Assembly: GCA_030145385.1 (NCBI GenBank)
Contig: JAQYVU010000021.1
Coordinates: 1-53,899 of the forward strand
DNA length: 53,899 nucleotides
Direction of reading: 5' to 3'
Source: Desulfococcaceae bacterium
Lineage (GTDB): Bacteria; Desulfobacterota; Desulfobacteria; Desulfobacterales; Desulfosalsimonadaceae
Part shown: piece by piece, positions 44,759-53,875 of the stretch
Numbering within the stretch: the stretch's first letter is position 1
Layout of the letters: the number at the start of each line of letters is the position of its first letter
The notes under the pieces: generated by a model
The model's database searches: none
What the model was told of the DNA's origin: nothing
What the model saw: only the letters and a program-made list of their open reading frames with translations
Translations under genes and position numbers: made by a program

Positions 44759-44923
44759 TTTTTTTTCAGAAGGTATCATAAACTGCGGCGTTTCAAGGTC
44801 AGGAAAGAGAACCTGGCATAACTATGCCTCAATAAACTCCCGCAAATTTCATTTCCATATATATCTCCGATATATCACACCGGATTTCCCATATTCCCTT
44901 ATATTCAGTTTATAAAATTCATT

Positions 44924-45598
44924 TCATGCACCGAACCCGTCTTTTGAAAACCAGCTTCGAATATGCCTTAAAAAATAAACCATAACCACAATGGCAATGA
45001 CCGCGAATACGCCCTGTATCTTGGTAATATGATCGCTTAAAAACTCAAAAAACACGCTCCAGAGCACGATCGCAACAAAAGTACCGGAAAATACGGTTAA
45101 AAAATTTTTTCCCAGGTTCATGCAAAGAAAATAGGCAATAAAAGACCCCACAACCGGACCGGTAACGGGCAAAGGAATCATTACAAAAAGAAAAATTCCG
45201 ATCCATCCGTATCTGGAAATGACTGTTTCGTATTTACGGGCATTTCTTTCGGAATTTTTAATGGCCTTTTGTAAAAAACCAAGTTTAAAATATTGATTGT
45301 TGAATGAAAACAAAAACAGTGAAAAGCTGAAACAAACAATCAGGACTTCTAAAAACATGTTGTAAAGAATGGTTAAATAGATATTAACATCAAAAGCAAT
45401 GCAAAGACCGACACCGGCAGCCCTTCCGCCGACTGTATGGGCAACAAACGCACCAAGAAGGGTTCGGCCGAGAACCAGATCCCGAAAAAAAGCAAATCCC
45501 AAAATTGCAAAAAAGATCAAAAACAGAAAAATGGAGACAAGCAACATCCTGCCTGCTTCAGAACTATAAACAATTCTTAAATTAAATTTATTTTCCAT
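44924..45598 (-). CDS. Small multidrug export family membrane protein (COG2426-like)
   Basis: The 224-residue polytopic membrane protein has about six helices. The stretch RYGWIGIFLFVMIPLPVTGP (about 129-148), followed by VVGSFIAYFLCMNLGKNF, matches the putative small multidrug export (Sm_multidrug_ex) family. The export function in the family name is weakly supported. Starts at ATG 45598 and ends in a Gly/Ala tail. Transcribed divergently from darP. Confidence 0.75.
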   Translation of the reverse strand: MENKFNLRIVYSSEAGRMLLVSIFLFLIFFAILGFAFFRDLVLGRTLLGAFVAHTVGGRAAGVGLCIAFDVNIYLTILYNMFLEVLIVCFSFSLFLFSFNNQYFKLGFLQKAIKNSERNARKYETVISRYGWIGIFLFVMIPLPVTGPVVGSFIAYFLCMNLGKNFLTVFSGTFVAIVLWSVFFEFLSDHITKIQGVFAVIAIVVMVYFLRHIRSWFSKDGFGA

Positions 45599-45716
45599 AA
45601 ATATCCATTTTCTTTTAATTCAAAGTTTTTTACTATACACAATCTCGGCTCTTGCTCAAATAAAAAATTGATGATTTTAAAAGAAATACAAAATTAAAAA
45701 AGAAAGTTTTCAAAAA

Positions 45717-46202
45717 ATGGATGATGAACGAAAAAGCAAAACACAAATGAAAAATGAAGTTAAGGCTTTGCAGAAACTGGGAGAACAGCTTGTGGCGCTT
45801 TCTCCTGACCAGCTTAAACGTATCCATTTGCCGGAAGAACTCGTCGCGGCTGTCAAAGATGCGCATCAATTTTCACAACACGAAGCAAACCGCAGACAAC
45901 TGCAGTACATTGGAAAACTGATGCGGGAAATCGATTCAGAACCCATACAAAACGCTCTCCGGAATATCCAGCAGGGGGATTATCAGAAGTCACTGGCATT
46001 TAAAAAAGTGGAAAAATGGCGGGATGACATCAAAGCGGGGAATTCGGAAATCATTGAAGAAATCCTGGATATTTGTCCAAACGCACAGAGGCAGCAGCTT
46101 AATCAGCTGTCAAGAAACGTCCGGAATTCAAAAGAAGCTGCCAAAGCAGCCAAGGCATCAAAGGCCCTTTTCCGCTATCTTAAAGAAATTTATGATAGTT
46201 GA
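45717..46202 (+). CDS. darP: Ribosome-associated protein DarP (YjgA, DUF615)
   Basis: DarP assists late assembly of the 50S ribosomal subunit. The 161-residue protein is highly charged and helical: KTQMKNEVKALQKLGEQLV (about 8-26), LSPDQLKRIHLPEELVAAV, EANRRQLQYIGKLMREID and PNAQRQQLNQLSRNVRNSKE are conserved in the family. Starts at ATG 45717. Convergent with the PilZ gene. Confidence 0.93.
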   Translation: MDDERKSKTQMKNEVKALQKLGEQLVALSPDQLKRIHLPEELVAAVKDAHQFSQHEANRRQLQYIGKLMREIDSEPIQNALRNIQQGDYQKSLAFKKVEKWRDDIKAGNSEIIEEILDICPNAQRQQLNQLSRNVRNSKEAAKAAKASKALFRYLKEIYDS

Positions 46203-46241
46203 GTAATTTTTTATAACAACTTACGAGGATCATGAGACATT

Positions 46242-46628
46242 TTATACGTCAGCGTGGTGCTTCCTGTGTTGATAGGCTTTTACAAACGCTACAACCGCTT
46301 CACGCTGTTCGTTTTTTGGTCCGATAAATTCAATCCCGGTTAAATAACTGCCTGACGAGTCAATATAACGGCTGGTCACAACTTTGCCTTTAACTTTTAC
46401 TTTTTTGCCCTCTAAGTCAATGGTTACCAGGATGATGTATGAGCCATTCAGAATTTTTTTTGTTTCCAGCAGGATTCCGGTCTGGCTCAGGTTTATGGTA
46501 CGTCCTGAACCATGATCGACTTTAATTCGCATTTCATTATACAGGACATACCCGATCCTGTTTTCCGACTCTATTCGTGGACATCGCCTTTGATCTTTAA
46601 ATCCTGTCATGCTTTGCCTGTCATCCAT
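46242..46628 (-). CDS. PilZ domain protein
   Basis: The 128-residue single-domain PilZ protein has the cyclic-di-GMP-binding signature: QRRCPR (RxxxR, about 13-18) followed by NLSQTGILLET (the D/N-x-S-x-x-G motif, about 46-56). PilZ proteins transmit cyclic-di-GMP signals to motility or envelope functions. The start may be the ATG at 46628 or at 46610 (MTGFKDQ), the latter with AGG 6 bases upstream. The window also contains a degenerate GGDEF protein and an HD-GYP protein, but none is adjacent. Confidence 0.88.
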   Translation of the reverse strand: MDDRQSMTGFKDQRRCPRIESENRIGYVLYNEMRIKVDHGSGRTINLSQTGILLETKKILNGSYIILVTIDLEGKKVKVKGKVVTSRYIDSSGSYLTGIEFIGPKNEQREAVVAFVKAYQHRKHHADV

Positions 46629-47187
46629 TATTGAATTTAAAAAAACAACAAACCGGAATTTTGATCATATTTGTTCAAATCCCCTGTACTTTCATCCGGG
46701 ATTTTTGCTAAAAAAATTCATTAACATATAAACATATAAATTAAAATTAACATTTTTTAAATCATCATTTCTCTGATTTTTGTGTAGGGATAACCTTACT
46801 CTACTTTCCATCGACCATGGTTTGCGGTTTTTTACATTCTGATATTTTTTTTAGATTAAAATATCAAATACCGTTTCAAGCATCAGACTGGATATGACTA
46901 TTTAATTTTAATTACAAGTCCTACACGCTTGACAGTTTTTAAATATTTGATACAAATGTTTATATCTCTGAACATAGTTTTTACGATTACGGATTAATGA
47001 ATAATTACACTTTACTTGAGTTGAGATCAGTATCTCAAATTAAGATAAAATTATCAAATTTAAAAGACAAGTTAATGACTATTTGTTAAAGTAATACATG
47101 TTTTTTTGGAAGGGATATTTTAATTGGGCATCTCGTTGATACATTTCACCCACACTGCTTATTAACTTAAAAAATTAGAGGGAAAGT
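46629..47187. promoter_or_regulatory. Upstream region of the acyl-CoA synthetase gene, with candidate promoter and operator
   Basis: This region of about 560 AT-rich bases holds TTGACA (46929-46934) and TACAAA (46951-46956), separated by 16 bases, a promoter candidate on the plus strand. Downstream, TTGAGAT (47021-47027) and ATCTCAA (47032-47038) form a perfect inverted repeat around CAGT, fitting a dimeric repressor operator. The start codon is at 47188, so the leader would be about 220 bases. No gene or RNA gene was found here. Confidence 0.4.
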
Positions 47188-48987
47188 ATGACTGAGAAAG
47201 AAAAAAACATCCGCAAACCTGAAAACCTTGTCGATATTTTTGAGCAGGCAGTTAAAAAATTTAACAGCAACAAGCTTTTTGGCACCAAAAATAATGCCAA
47301 AGATGGTTATAACTGGGTCTCCTATGGTGAAATTGCCGAACGTGTTGATAACCTGAGGGGCGGCCTGGCTTCAATCGGTGTTGAAAAAGGAGACGGAGTA
47401 GGCATCATTGCCAATAACAGGAATGAGTGGGCAATTGCTGCATACGCGACCTACGGCCGTTGCGCCCGGTATATCCCGATGTATGAAGCCGAACTGACCC
47501 GGATCATGAAATATATCATCGATGATTCCGGTGTAAAGGTCCTGTTTGTTGCCAGCAACGATATATATGAAAAAGTAAAAAACTTTCCAAAAGAAATCGA
47601 AAGTCTTGAAAAAATTTATGTAATTGACGGCAATGGAAAAAATTCCATGGCCGAACTGGAAAGGATCGGTAAAAAGACCCCGGTTGCATCGGCAAAACCC
47701 GCCAAAGAGGATATTGCCGGGCTGATTTATACTTCCGGGACCACGGGAAATCCAAAAGGAGTACTTTTAAGTCACCATAACCTGACAACGAATGCGCTTT
47801 CCGCCGCTAAAATTTTACCGGATAATATTTCAGAAGGTGACCGAACCCTTTCTTTTTTACCCTGGGCGCATTCATTCGGTCAGACCGCCGAACTCCATAT
47901 GCTGATTCATCTTGGGGGCCAGACCGGTTTTGCAGAAAGCCCGCTTACGATTGTGGACGATCTGGCGCTGGTCAAACCCACCATGCTGGTTGCGGTTCCC
48001 AGAGTATTCAACAAAGTATATACCGGATTAAATGACAAAATGGAAAAACAAGGCGGACTGGCAAAATTCCTTTTTCATATGGGATTGGAGGCTGCCGCGG
48101 AAAAACGGAGAACAAACGATAATGCCGGTTTCATGTCACGAATGAAGCTTGCGGTTGCTGATAAAATTGTTTACAGCAAAGTGCGTGAAAAATTCGGCGG
48201 ACGCATGAAAATGGCGCTCAGTTCCAGCGCGGCATTAAACCCTGAAATTGCAGAATTCTTTCATGACATTGGCATCCCGGTTTATGAAGCCTGGGGAATG
48301 ACCGAGCTTTCACCGGCGCATACCGCGAATACCCCGGGCCATAATCGTCCCGGATCGGTTGGGCGTCCCATTCCCGGATGCTCGGTAAAAATCGACAAAT
48401 CCGTGACCGGTGAAGACAGTCGTGACGGTGAGATCATCGCTTACGGCCCGAATGTGATGGTAGGCTACCATAACCTTGCCGAAGCCACCAAAGAGGTTAT
48501 GTGTGTAGATGGCGGATTGCATACCGGAGATCTTGGCTGGGTTGATGATGAGGGCTACCTGCATATCACCGGCCGGATCAAAGAACAGTACAAACTCGAG
48601 AACGGCAAGTATGTGTTTCCGGTAGCCATCGAAGAAGCCATCAAAATGAGCTTGTTTATTGAAAATGCAATGGTTCACGGGGCCAACAAACCGTTCAATA
48701 TGGTGGTGATTGTCCCTGACTGGCTGGTGATCCTGCCATGGGCAAAAGAAGAGGGTCTGGCACAAACCCCGGAAGAACTTGTTAATGAACCGAGGCTTGT
48801 CGAACTGATAGAAGCGGAAGTACAAAGAACCTGCAGGGAATTTGCCTCCTACGAGACCCCCAAAAAAATACTCATACTGCCGGAACCGTTCTCCCCTGAA
48901 AACGGCATCCTCACTCCGACACTTAAACTCAAGCGTCGCGAGGTACACAAACGATTTGATGACAGAATTGAAGCACTATATAAATAA
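47188..48987 (+). CDS. Long-chain acyl-CoA synthetase (AMP-forming)
   Basis: The 599-residue enzyme activates fatty acids to acyl-CoA via acyl-AMP. Motifs: IAGLIYTSGTTGNPKGVLLSHHN (P-loop A3, about 175-197), VYEAWGMTELSP (A5, about 366-377), GDLGWVDDEGYLHITGRIKE (A7/A8, about 445-466) and a C-terminal Lys region, TPTLKLKRREV, with the catalytic Lys expected at A10. It is of the FadD/FACL long type and not membrane spanning. AGAGGGA precedes the ATG. A FadL-type porin gene lies 30 kb away, so fatty acid use is plausible but not shown by linkage. Confidence 0.93.
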   Translation: MTEKEKNIRKPENLVDIFEQAVKKFNSNKLFGTKNNAKDGYNWVSYGEIAERVDNLRGGLASIGVEKGDGVGIIANNRNEWAIAAYATYGRCARYIPMYEAELTRIMKYIIDDSGVKVLFVASNDIYEKVKNFPKEIESLEKIYVIDGNGKNSMAELERIGKKTPVASAKPAKEDIAGLIYTSGTTGNPKGVLLSHHNLTTNALSAAKILPDNISEGDRTLSFLPWAHSFGQTAELHMLIHLGGQTGFAESPLTIVDDLALVKPTMLVAVPRVFNKVYTGLNDKMEKQGGLAKFLFHMGLEAAAEKRRTNDNAGFMSRMKLAVADKIVYSKVREKFGGRMKMALSSSAALNPEIAEFFHDIGIPVYEAWGMTELSPAHTANTPGHNRPGSVGRPIPGCSVKIDKSVTGEDSRDGEIIAYGPNVMVGYHNLAEATKEVMCVDGGLHTGDLGWVDDEGYLHITGRIKEQYKLENGKYVFPVAIEEAIKMSLFIENAMVHGANKPFNMVVIVPDWLVILPWAKEEGLAQTPEELVNEPRLVELIEAEVQRTCREFASYETPKKILILPEPFSPENGILTPTLKLKRREVHKRFDDRIEALYK

Positions 48988-49007
48988 TGAATAAAACGAT
49001 TAAATAC

Positions 49008-49174
49008 TGATGGCTTCGTAAAAAGTCCAAATTCTGTGTTGCGCTTCATTCTTCGTTTCTTCATGGTACGCTAAGTACAAATCATCACTCAGAATTTGCG
49101 CGCCTTGCCAGTTTTATGTAATTGGTGGAGCTTTTTGCTTTGCCATCGGAATCTGACTTTTTACGAGACCGTCA
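49008..49174. repeat. MITE-like palindromic repeat element with target duplication, copy 2
   Basis: Ends TGATGGCTTCGTAAAAAGTC (49008-49027) and GACTTTTTACGAGACCGTCA (49155-49174) are reverse complements with three mismatches. The interior AAATTCTG/CAGAATTT extends the palindrome. The 4-base ATAC flanks both sides (49004-49007 and 49175-49178), as expected of a target-site duplication. It is 167 bases long and has no coding capacity. A degenerate relative lies at 38078. Confidence 0.7.
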
Positions 49175-49232
49175 ATACTAAGTTGCGCGATTTTCAGGTT
49201 TGCCCCGAAAACAAGAAACTGATACAGAAAAA

Positions 49233-49275
49233 ATGCTGCCTCGCATCCCTCCGATGGCGGGATGCAAGGCGGCAT
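49233..49275. terminator. Long hairpin between the acyl-CoA synthetase and GNAT genes
   Basis: ATGCTGCCTCGCATCCC (49233-49249) pairs with GGGATGCAAGGCGGCAT (49259-49275), with two G-T mismatches. Only three T residues follow, so it is a weak terminator; it could also be a second repeat element. Confidence 0.45.
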
Positions 49276-49354
49276 TTGACACCGTAGATGCGGTAAAATA
49301 AAATCCCAATGCCCTGCCCTCTAATCCGGGGCAAAGGTAACCCAAAGGCCCTGA

Positions 49355-49930
49355 TTGATAAAAAAACTGATATCCATGATTTTAAGCCCCTCTGTCGATA
49401 CCCCCAGATTACTGTTAAAGCATGAATCTTTAAATGATTTTGAAAGATTCTATGCAATGAGCAAAGATCCTGAAGTAATGCAATACATAGGAGACGGGAG
49501 TATTTTTCACTGGACCCGCGAAACAGCCCTCGAAAAGTTCAAAGCCGGCCTTGACCGGCCAGACGACGGAGAATTTGGGACTCTGGCGGTTTACACAAAA
49601 GATTGTAATCTTTATATCGGCTGGTGCGGGATCAGGTATTCAAAATTTCTGGATCATATTGAATTGGGATACCGCTACTGCAGGGATTCATGGTTTAATG
49701 GCTATGCCACGGAAGCGGCATCTGGTATTCTTAGTGAAGCATACCCGTTAACCGGTATTAACCCCGGTATTGATCGAATCCTGGCATGTACCCATCCCCA
49801 AAATATCGGAAGCATCCGCGTTCTTGAAAAGCTGGGATTTACTTATGCCTTTTCAAAACTGAGCAGACCGGCCGGCATGGACATCCCCGTGTATCAAATT
49901 GACCGTCAAACTTTTAAGACAAGGCTTTAG
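49355..49930 (+). CDS. GNAT family acetyltransferase (RimJ/RimL-like)
   Basis: The 191-residue protein has TPRLLLKHESLNDFERFYAM at the N-terminus, IELGYRYCRDSWFNGYATEA (about 108-127, the beta-4 and acetyl-CoA pyrophosphate region, as in RimJ/RimL relatives), and HPQNIGSIRVLEKLGFTY (about 147-164). It probably acetylates a small molecule or a protein N-terminus; the target is unknown. The start may be TTG 49355 with AAAGG 6 bases upstream, or ATG 49376. Confidence 0.85.
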   Translation: MIKKLISMILSPSVDTPRLLLKHESLNDFERFYAMSKDPEVMQYIGDGSIFHWTRETALEKFKAGLDRPDDGEFGTLAVYTKDCNLYIGWCGIRYSKFLDHIELGYRYCRDSWFNGYATEAASGILSEAYPLTGINPGIDRILACTHPQNIGSIRVLEKLGFTYAFSKLSRPAGMDIPVYQIDRQTFKTRL

Positions 49931-49980
49931 AAAGGTTTTCAACATTCAAGCAACCCCCGACGGATAATTCTGCTTTTTAC

Positions 49981-51381
49981 CTACACAAAGTATTCAGCAA
50001 TATTAATATTCCACTTACTGATATCTAAAGTTCTGACAATCGTCTTGCTGTAATCGCCATCATTATTTTTATCGGCCAGGTCAAAAGGAAACGCATCCAC
50101 CTGCTTGCCGTTGCTGTCTGCGATTATGAGGATACGCGGCCGGTCGATAAATCCGGGATTGCTTTCGTATACAAGCCCCAGTTCCATTGAATCCAGTATC
50201 ACCAGAGTGCCAATAGGGTATACGCCGACCATATTAATAAAAAACTGCAGCAGCAGGGGATCCAGCTGGCTGCCGGACTGCTTGATCATCAGATTTAACG
50301 CTTTGTCCGGGGACATGGGAATTCTTGAATATACCCGTGCGGATGTCATGGCATCATACTGATCGGCAAGGCTGACGATTCTGCTGTACAAATCCAGGGG
50401 AAAAGATTTTTTAACCGCCGGATAGCCGGAGTTATTATAAAACATATGATGTTCAAACGCAACGATTGCAGAACGGATAGAAATAAAGTCCACATGCTTC
50501 ATCTTCAGCAGCAAGCGAACACCTTCAATGGGATGTTTTTTAATCACCTGCCATTCTTCATCAGTCAGCTTGCCTGTTTTATTCAAAATATTGCTTGGAA
50601 TTTCCAGTTTTCCGATGTCATGAAACAAAGAAACCATACCGAGCTCTGTCAGCTGCTTCATATTCAACCCGAGCCTCTGACCCAATGCAACTGACAGAAT
50701 GCTGACATTCACACAATGATGATATGTATATTCATCATAGTTTTTTATAGACGTCATGCCCAGCAAAAGCTGTTCCTGGTCTATAATGTGATCAACTAAA
50801 GAGACAATCATTCGCTTGGCTTTTTTAAGGGCAACCTTTTCTCCCTGCTGAATTTTATTCATCACCCCCTCGGTAAATGAAACAGCCTTAAAATAAGCCT
50901 TTTTAACCATCTTCCGGGCATCGAGCAGATCTTCTTCAATAATTTTTTTCAGCTCATAAACATCAAGATTATCTATATGAGATATCTTCTGCTCAACAAT
51001 TTCAAACGGGTTTACCGCAGGAGCTTTGACAAGCGCTTCAGTGAAACCAATTATCTCATTGGCTCCCACACCGGATTTTATCATAATTGTGCCGACTTGC
51101 AATGTTCTGAAAAGCCGAACTAGATAGTCAAAATTAACCATGACTTCTGAAGAATAACGAATGCGAGATTCATTAACAAAAAAGAAATCACCTCTTAACT
51201 CAAGAATGAAATCACCTTCATCTTGCATGAATTCATTGACCAGGAAAACAAAATTATTGACTGCCTTGCCGACAGCTATATTTTTGACATGATGAACTTC
51301 AGCAGATCGCAATACAACAGCCAGTTGATTGATTAAATTTATTTTCGTTTTCGAAGAATCAGCCCTGTTTTTGGCTTTCAT
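49981..51381 (-). CDS. Divergent HD-GYP phosphohydrolase
   Basis: In this 466-residue protein the N-terminal 200 residues are unassigned and largely helical. The HD-GYP domain (about 215-385) shows YHHCVNVSILSVALG, LFHDIGKLEIP (HD pair), KKHPIEGVRLL and AFEHHMFYNNSGYP. The GYP tripeptide is kept, but the usual HHERxDGxGYP is altered (E, R, D and G replaced), so catalysis on cyclic-di-GMP is not assured. A beta-type tail follows. The ATG at 51381 has AAGGAT 6 bases upstream, inside the preceding HEAT gene, which it overlaps by 23 bases. The two are clearly one operon. Confidence 0.85.
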   Translation of the reverse strand: MKAKNRADSSKTKINLINQLAVVLRSAEVHHVKNIAVGKAVNNFVFLVNEFMQDEGDFILELRGDFFFVNESRIRYSSEVMVNFDYLVRLFRTLQVGTIMIKSGVGANEIIGFTEALVKAPAVNPFEIVEQKISHIDNLDVYELKKIIEEDLLDARKMVKKAYFKAVSFTEGVMNKIQQGEKVALKKAKRMIVSLVDHIIDQEQLLLGMTSIKNYDEYTYHHCVNVSILSVALGQRLGLNMKQLTELGMVSLFHDIGKLEIPSNILNKTGKLTDEEWQVIKKHPIEGVRLLLKMKHVDFISIRSAIVAFEHHMFYNNSGYPAVKKSFPLDLYSRIVSLADQYDAMTSARVYSRIPMSPDKALNLMIKQSGSQLDPLLLQFFINMVGVYPIGTLVILDSMELGLVYESNPGFIDRPRILIIADSNGKQVDAFPFDLADKNNDGDYSKTIVRTLDISKWNINIAEYFV

Positions 51382-53020
51382 GATCTATCCTTTTAATCGC
51401 AGAGTCAGAAAATTCCTTTATTAGTTTGTTGTTATCTTTTTGACATTTATATAAAAACGGCAGCGCATCCCTGCTGCCGATAAGCCCCAGGCTGTAGGCT
51501 GCGCAAGCTCTGTTTTCATAGACCTTTGAATTGGAAAAGAGTGTTTTTTTCATCAGAATTTTGATCAGACACGCAATCATTTCTTTGTCTTTCCATCGTG
51601 ACAGAATATGAAAATATTCTTTTTTTTCATTAAATTCTTTGTTCAGAAAAGTTTTCTTAAAAATTTTATCCAAAAGAACTTTTCGCGCATCATTTGACGC
51701 CAGACGCCCCAAAGCCCTTATCGCCGTAAATTTTAATTGAATATCAGAATTATCATCAAGACATTCAATTATTGGCAAAAGACCTCTTGAATCCCCCAAT
51801 TCTCCGAGTGTGCGAATAACTTCTATCTTTACGCGGGTATCCGGATGATTGACTTTTTTTAAAAGATAATCAACGGCCCGCTTATCCCCAATCTCACGAA
51901 GAACATAAATAATATTTCTAACAACATACCATTCCGGACTGTTAAGGCCTTTGGTCACTGTCATAAAATCCTTAGGCCCCAGAATAACAAGAACGTCAAT
52001 AACTACTTTCCGGGCGTGTATGGTATCAAGGGTTGACAATAAATTCATAAACGGCGGGATTGAATTCTTATCAAAATAGCTGATCAGCTCTTTTAGGGAA
52101 TCGGTATCGGTTTTCGTGCCGCTGTCAAGGGATTCACCCAAAAGGTAAATAATATGTTCACTGCCGGCAAAAAGAATTATATTCTGAATATTATCTTTTA
52201 CAACATCCGTGACTTTAGCATTTGACGCAATCTTTTTAAGCCTTGCCAGGACTTTTGTCGCGGATTCGATGTTTCCTTTTTTTACCGCATATTCAACAGC
52301 ACTTTTAAAAAAATCGGCAATTTCTGAAAATTCATCGTTCGATTTCGCTTTGTAAAAAATCTCGAAAATAATATCCATAAACTTGTCAACTTTATCGTTT
52401 GCATCCTCTTCAAGTTCATGAAAAAGCAGTTTCAGATCATCATCCTCAATTGTGACGATATCAATCTTTTCAATCTTATCTTTGGTTACCAGCGAATCAT
52501 CATAGATGGCTTTAAATTTTCCCGGATCATTTTTTTCCGCCTTTGCCTGCGCAACCGCTTGATCCTCATAGTCCTCATCTGCGAGGAAAGCATCTTCCAC
52601 GATATAACGAATATGCTGAAAATCATTCTCCCAGAACAACGTTACCGTATCATCGTCTAAGACTTCATTATCAAAATCCGATGAAATCACTTTTAAAAAG
52701 GCTTCCATCTCCTCAAAAGGCATTTTTTTCTGAAATGTAAATTCACGTAATCCGTCCTTAAAGAAAAAAAATGCCAGATTGTCGTTTTTCTGCTCGTTGT
52801 TATGATAGATTAATTCTTCACCATAATAAATATCATATAGCCTGATATTTAAAACCAGCTTGTCCTGAAAATAAAAAAACGATTTGAATTTCTCAAAAGT
52901 GTCTTCAAGGGTATTCGCATATACCGGATTATTGGCAGGATACATCCGAAGGTTTTTTCTCGCCTTCAATAACATCTTAATGACAACCTTAGCAGCTTTA
53001 ATATCTTCGCCATATTCCAT
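51359..53020 (-). CDS. HEAT-repeat protein paired with the HD-GYP gene
   Basis: In this 553-residue protein the N-terminal portion (about 1-170) is acidic and of unknown fold (KARKNLRMYPANNPVY, WENDFQHIRYIVEDAFLADE). From about 350 onward several HEAT/PBS-lyase-like repeats follow: WYVVRNIIYVLREIGDKRAV, HPDTRVKIEVIRTLGELGDS and IQLKFTAIRALGRLASNDAR, then GLIGSRDALPFLYKCQ near the end. HEAT repeats serve as protein-protein scaffolds. AAGGT lies before the ATG. With no signal peptide or membrane segment the protein is cytosolic, presumably binding the HD-GYP partner. Confidence 0.85.
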   Translation of the reverse strand: MEYGEDIKAAKVVIKMLLKARKNLRMYPANNPVYANTLEDTFEKFKSFFYFQDKLVLNIRLYDIYYGEELIYHNNEQKNDNLAFFFFKDGLREFTFQKKMPFEEMEAFLKVISSDFDNEVLDDDTVTLFWENDFQHIRYIVEDAFLADEDYEDQAVAQAKAEKNDPGKFKAIYDDSLVTKDKIEKIDIVTIEDDDLKLLFHELEEDANDKVDKFMDIIFEIFYKAKSNDEFSEIADFFKSAVEYAVKKGNIESATKVLARLKKIASNAKVTDVVKDNIQNIILFAGSEHIIYLLGESLDSGTKTDTDSLKELISYFDKNSIPPFMNLLSTLDTIHARKVVIDVLVILGPKDFMTVTKGLNSPEWYVVRNIIYVLREIGDKRAVDYLLKKVNHPDTRVKIEVIRTLGELGDSRGLLPIIECLDDNSDIQLKFTAIRALGRLASNDARKVLLDKIFKKTFLNKEFNEKKEYFHILSRWKDKEMIACLIKILMKKTLFSNSKVYENRACAAYSLGLIGSRDALPFLYKCQKDNNKLIKEFSDSAIKRIDHESQKQG

Positions 53021-53731
53021 TTCAGTCTACCTTAATTGAATTCATTTTATCTTAAGCAGATAATAACTGTTCAGAAAATCAAACAAAATGATTATCTAAT
53101 TCATTATACTAAACAAAAGATAACCATAACGTTCAATGAACAGCCCAGTAGCAGGCCGCAGATTATCAATACAATATGCGTCATTCAGTTTATTGCTGAA
53201 AGCAGCAGGTAATTTAACCCAAAAAGATTAATTTTTTTTTTGCACACTAACATAATTATTTTAAATTGTAAAAAAATTCCCGTTTACGACAACTTATATA
53301 TCCAAAAAGATCAAATTAATCGAATTATGCTTGATTATTCAGACATAAGAACCTGCATAGATGATTCACTGTGAAACTCACAAGAAATCGGCCATATTCG
53401 CCAACACCCTATATTGTGCAATTCAGCTCTAATTCTTTTTTATTATTGGAATTAGCAAATAAAAATTTATTCTTGAAATATAAAATAAATATGGTATTTT
53501 TAATATTAAAATACAATCATCGCTGCTAGCACCAAATACAAAATGCTTTCCCAAACTATCTCTTATTCGAACCAATTCTGTTTTCAAGTAAATTAAGTCC
53601 GTCCGGATTGATAAATCTTATGCATATGCCAACAAACACATGTGCTACGAACCGACTAAATAACAAACTGATATATCAATTTAATAAACAAATGCATGAA
53701 AAAAAATCAAATTATTAAAGGAGATAATTTC
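53021..53731. other. AT-rich intergenic region, about 710 bases
   Basis: Divergent spacer between the HEAT gene and the small arginine-rich gene. Very AT-rich with short A/T runs (for example TATTTTTAATATTAAAATA near 53495). No RNA gene or coding frame was recognised. Confidence 0.4.
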
Positions 53732-53875
53732 ATGGCACACCCGGAACGCCGAGAAGGCTTAGAAAGAAGAATGACAATTGAACGAAGACTGGTCAATGAT
53801 CCTACATATCATGGCTCCCAGCGAAGAAAAATTTTAGACAGGAGGTGCGGAATCGACCGAAGACAGATATTTTAA
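53732..53875 (+). CDS. Small arginine-rich protein, 47 residues
   Basis: A short gene with AAAGGAG 8 bases before its ATG. The product starts MAHPERREGLERRMTIERRL and ends RKILDRRCGIDRRQIF: about one residue in four is Arg, mostly in RR pairs (ERRMTIERR, DRRCGIDRR) that suggest an internal repeat. It could bind nucleic acid or acidic partners. The strong ribosome binding site and the repeat pattern argue for a real gene; the function is unknown. Confidence 0.6.
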   Translation: MAHPERREGLERRMTIERRLVNDPTYHGSQRRKILDRRCGIDRRQIF

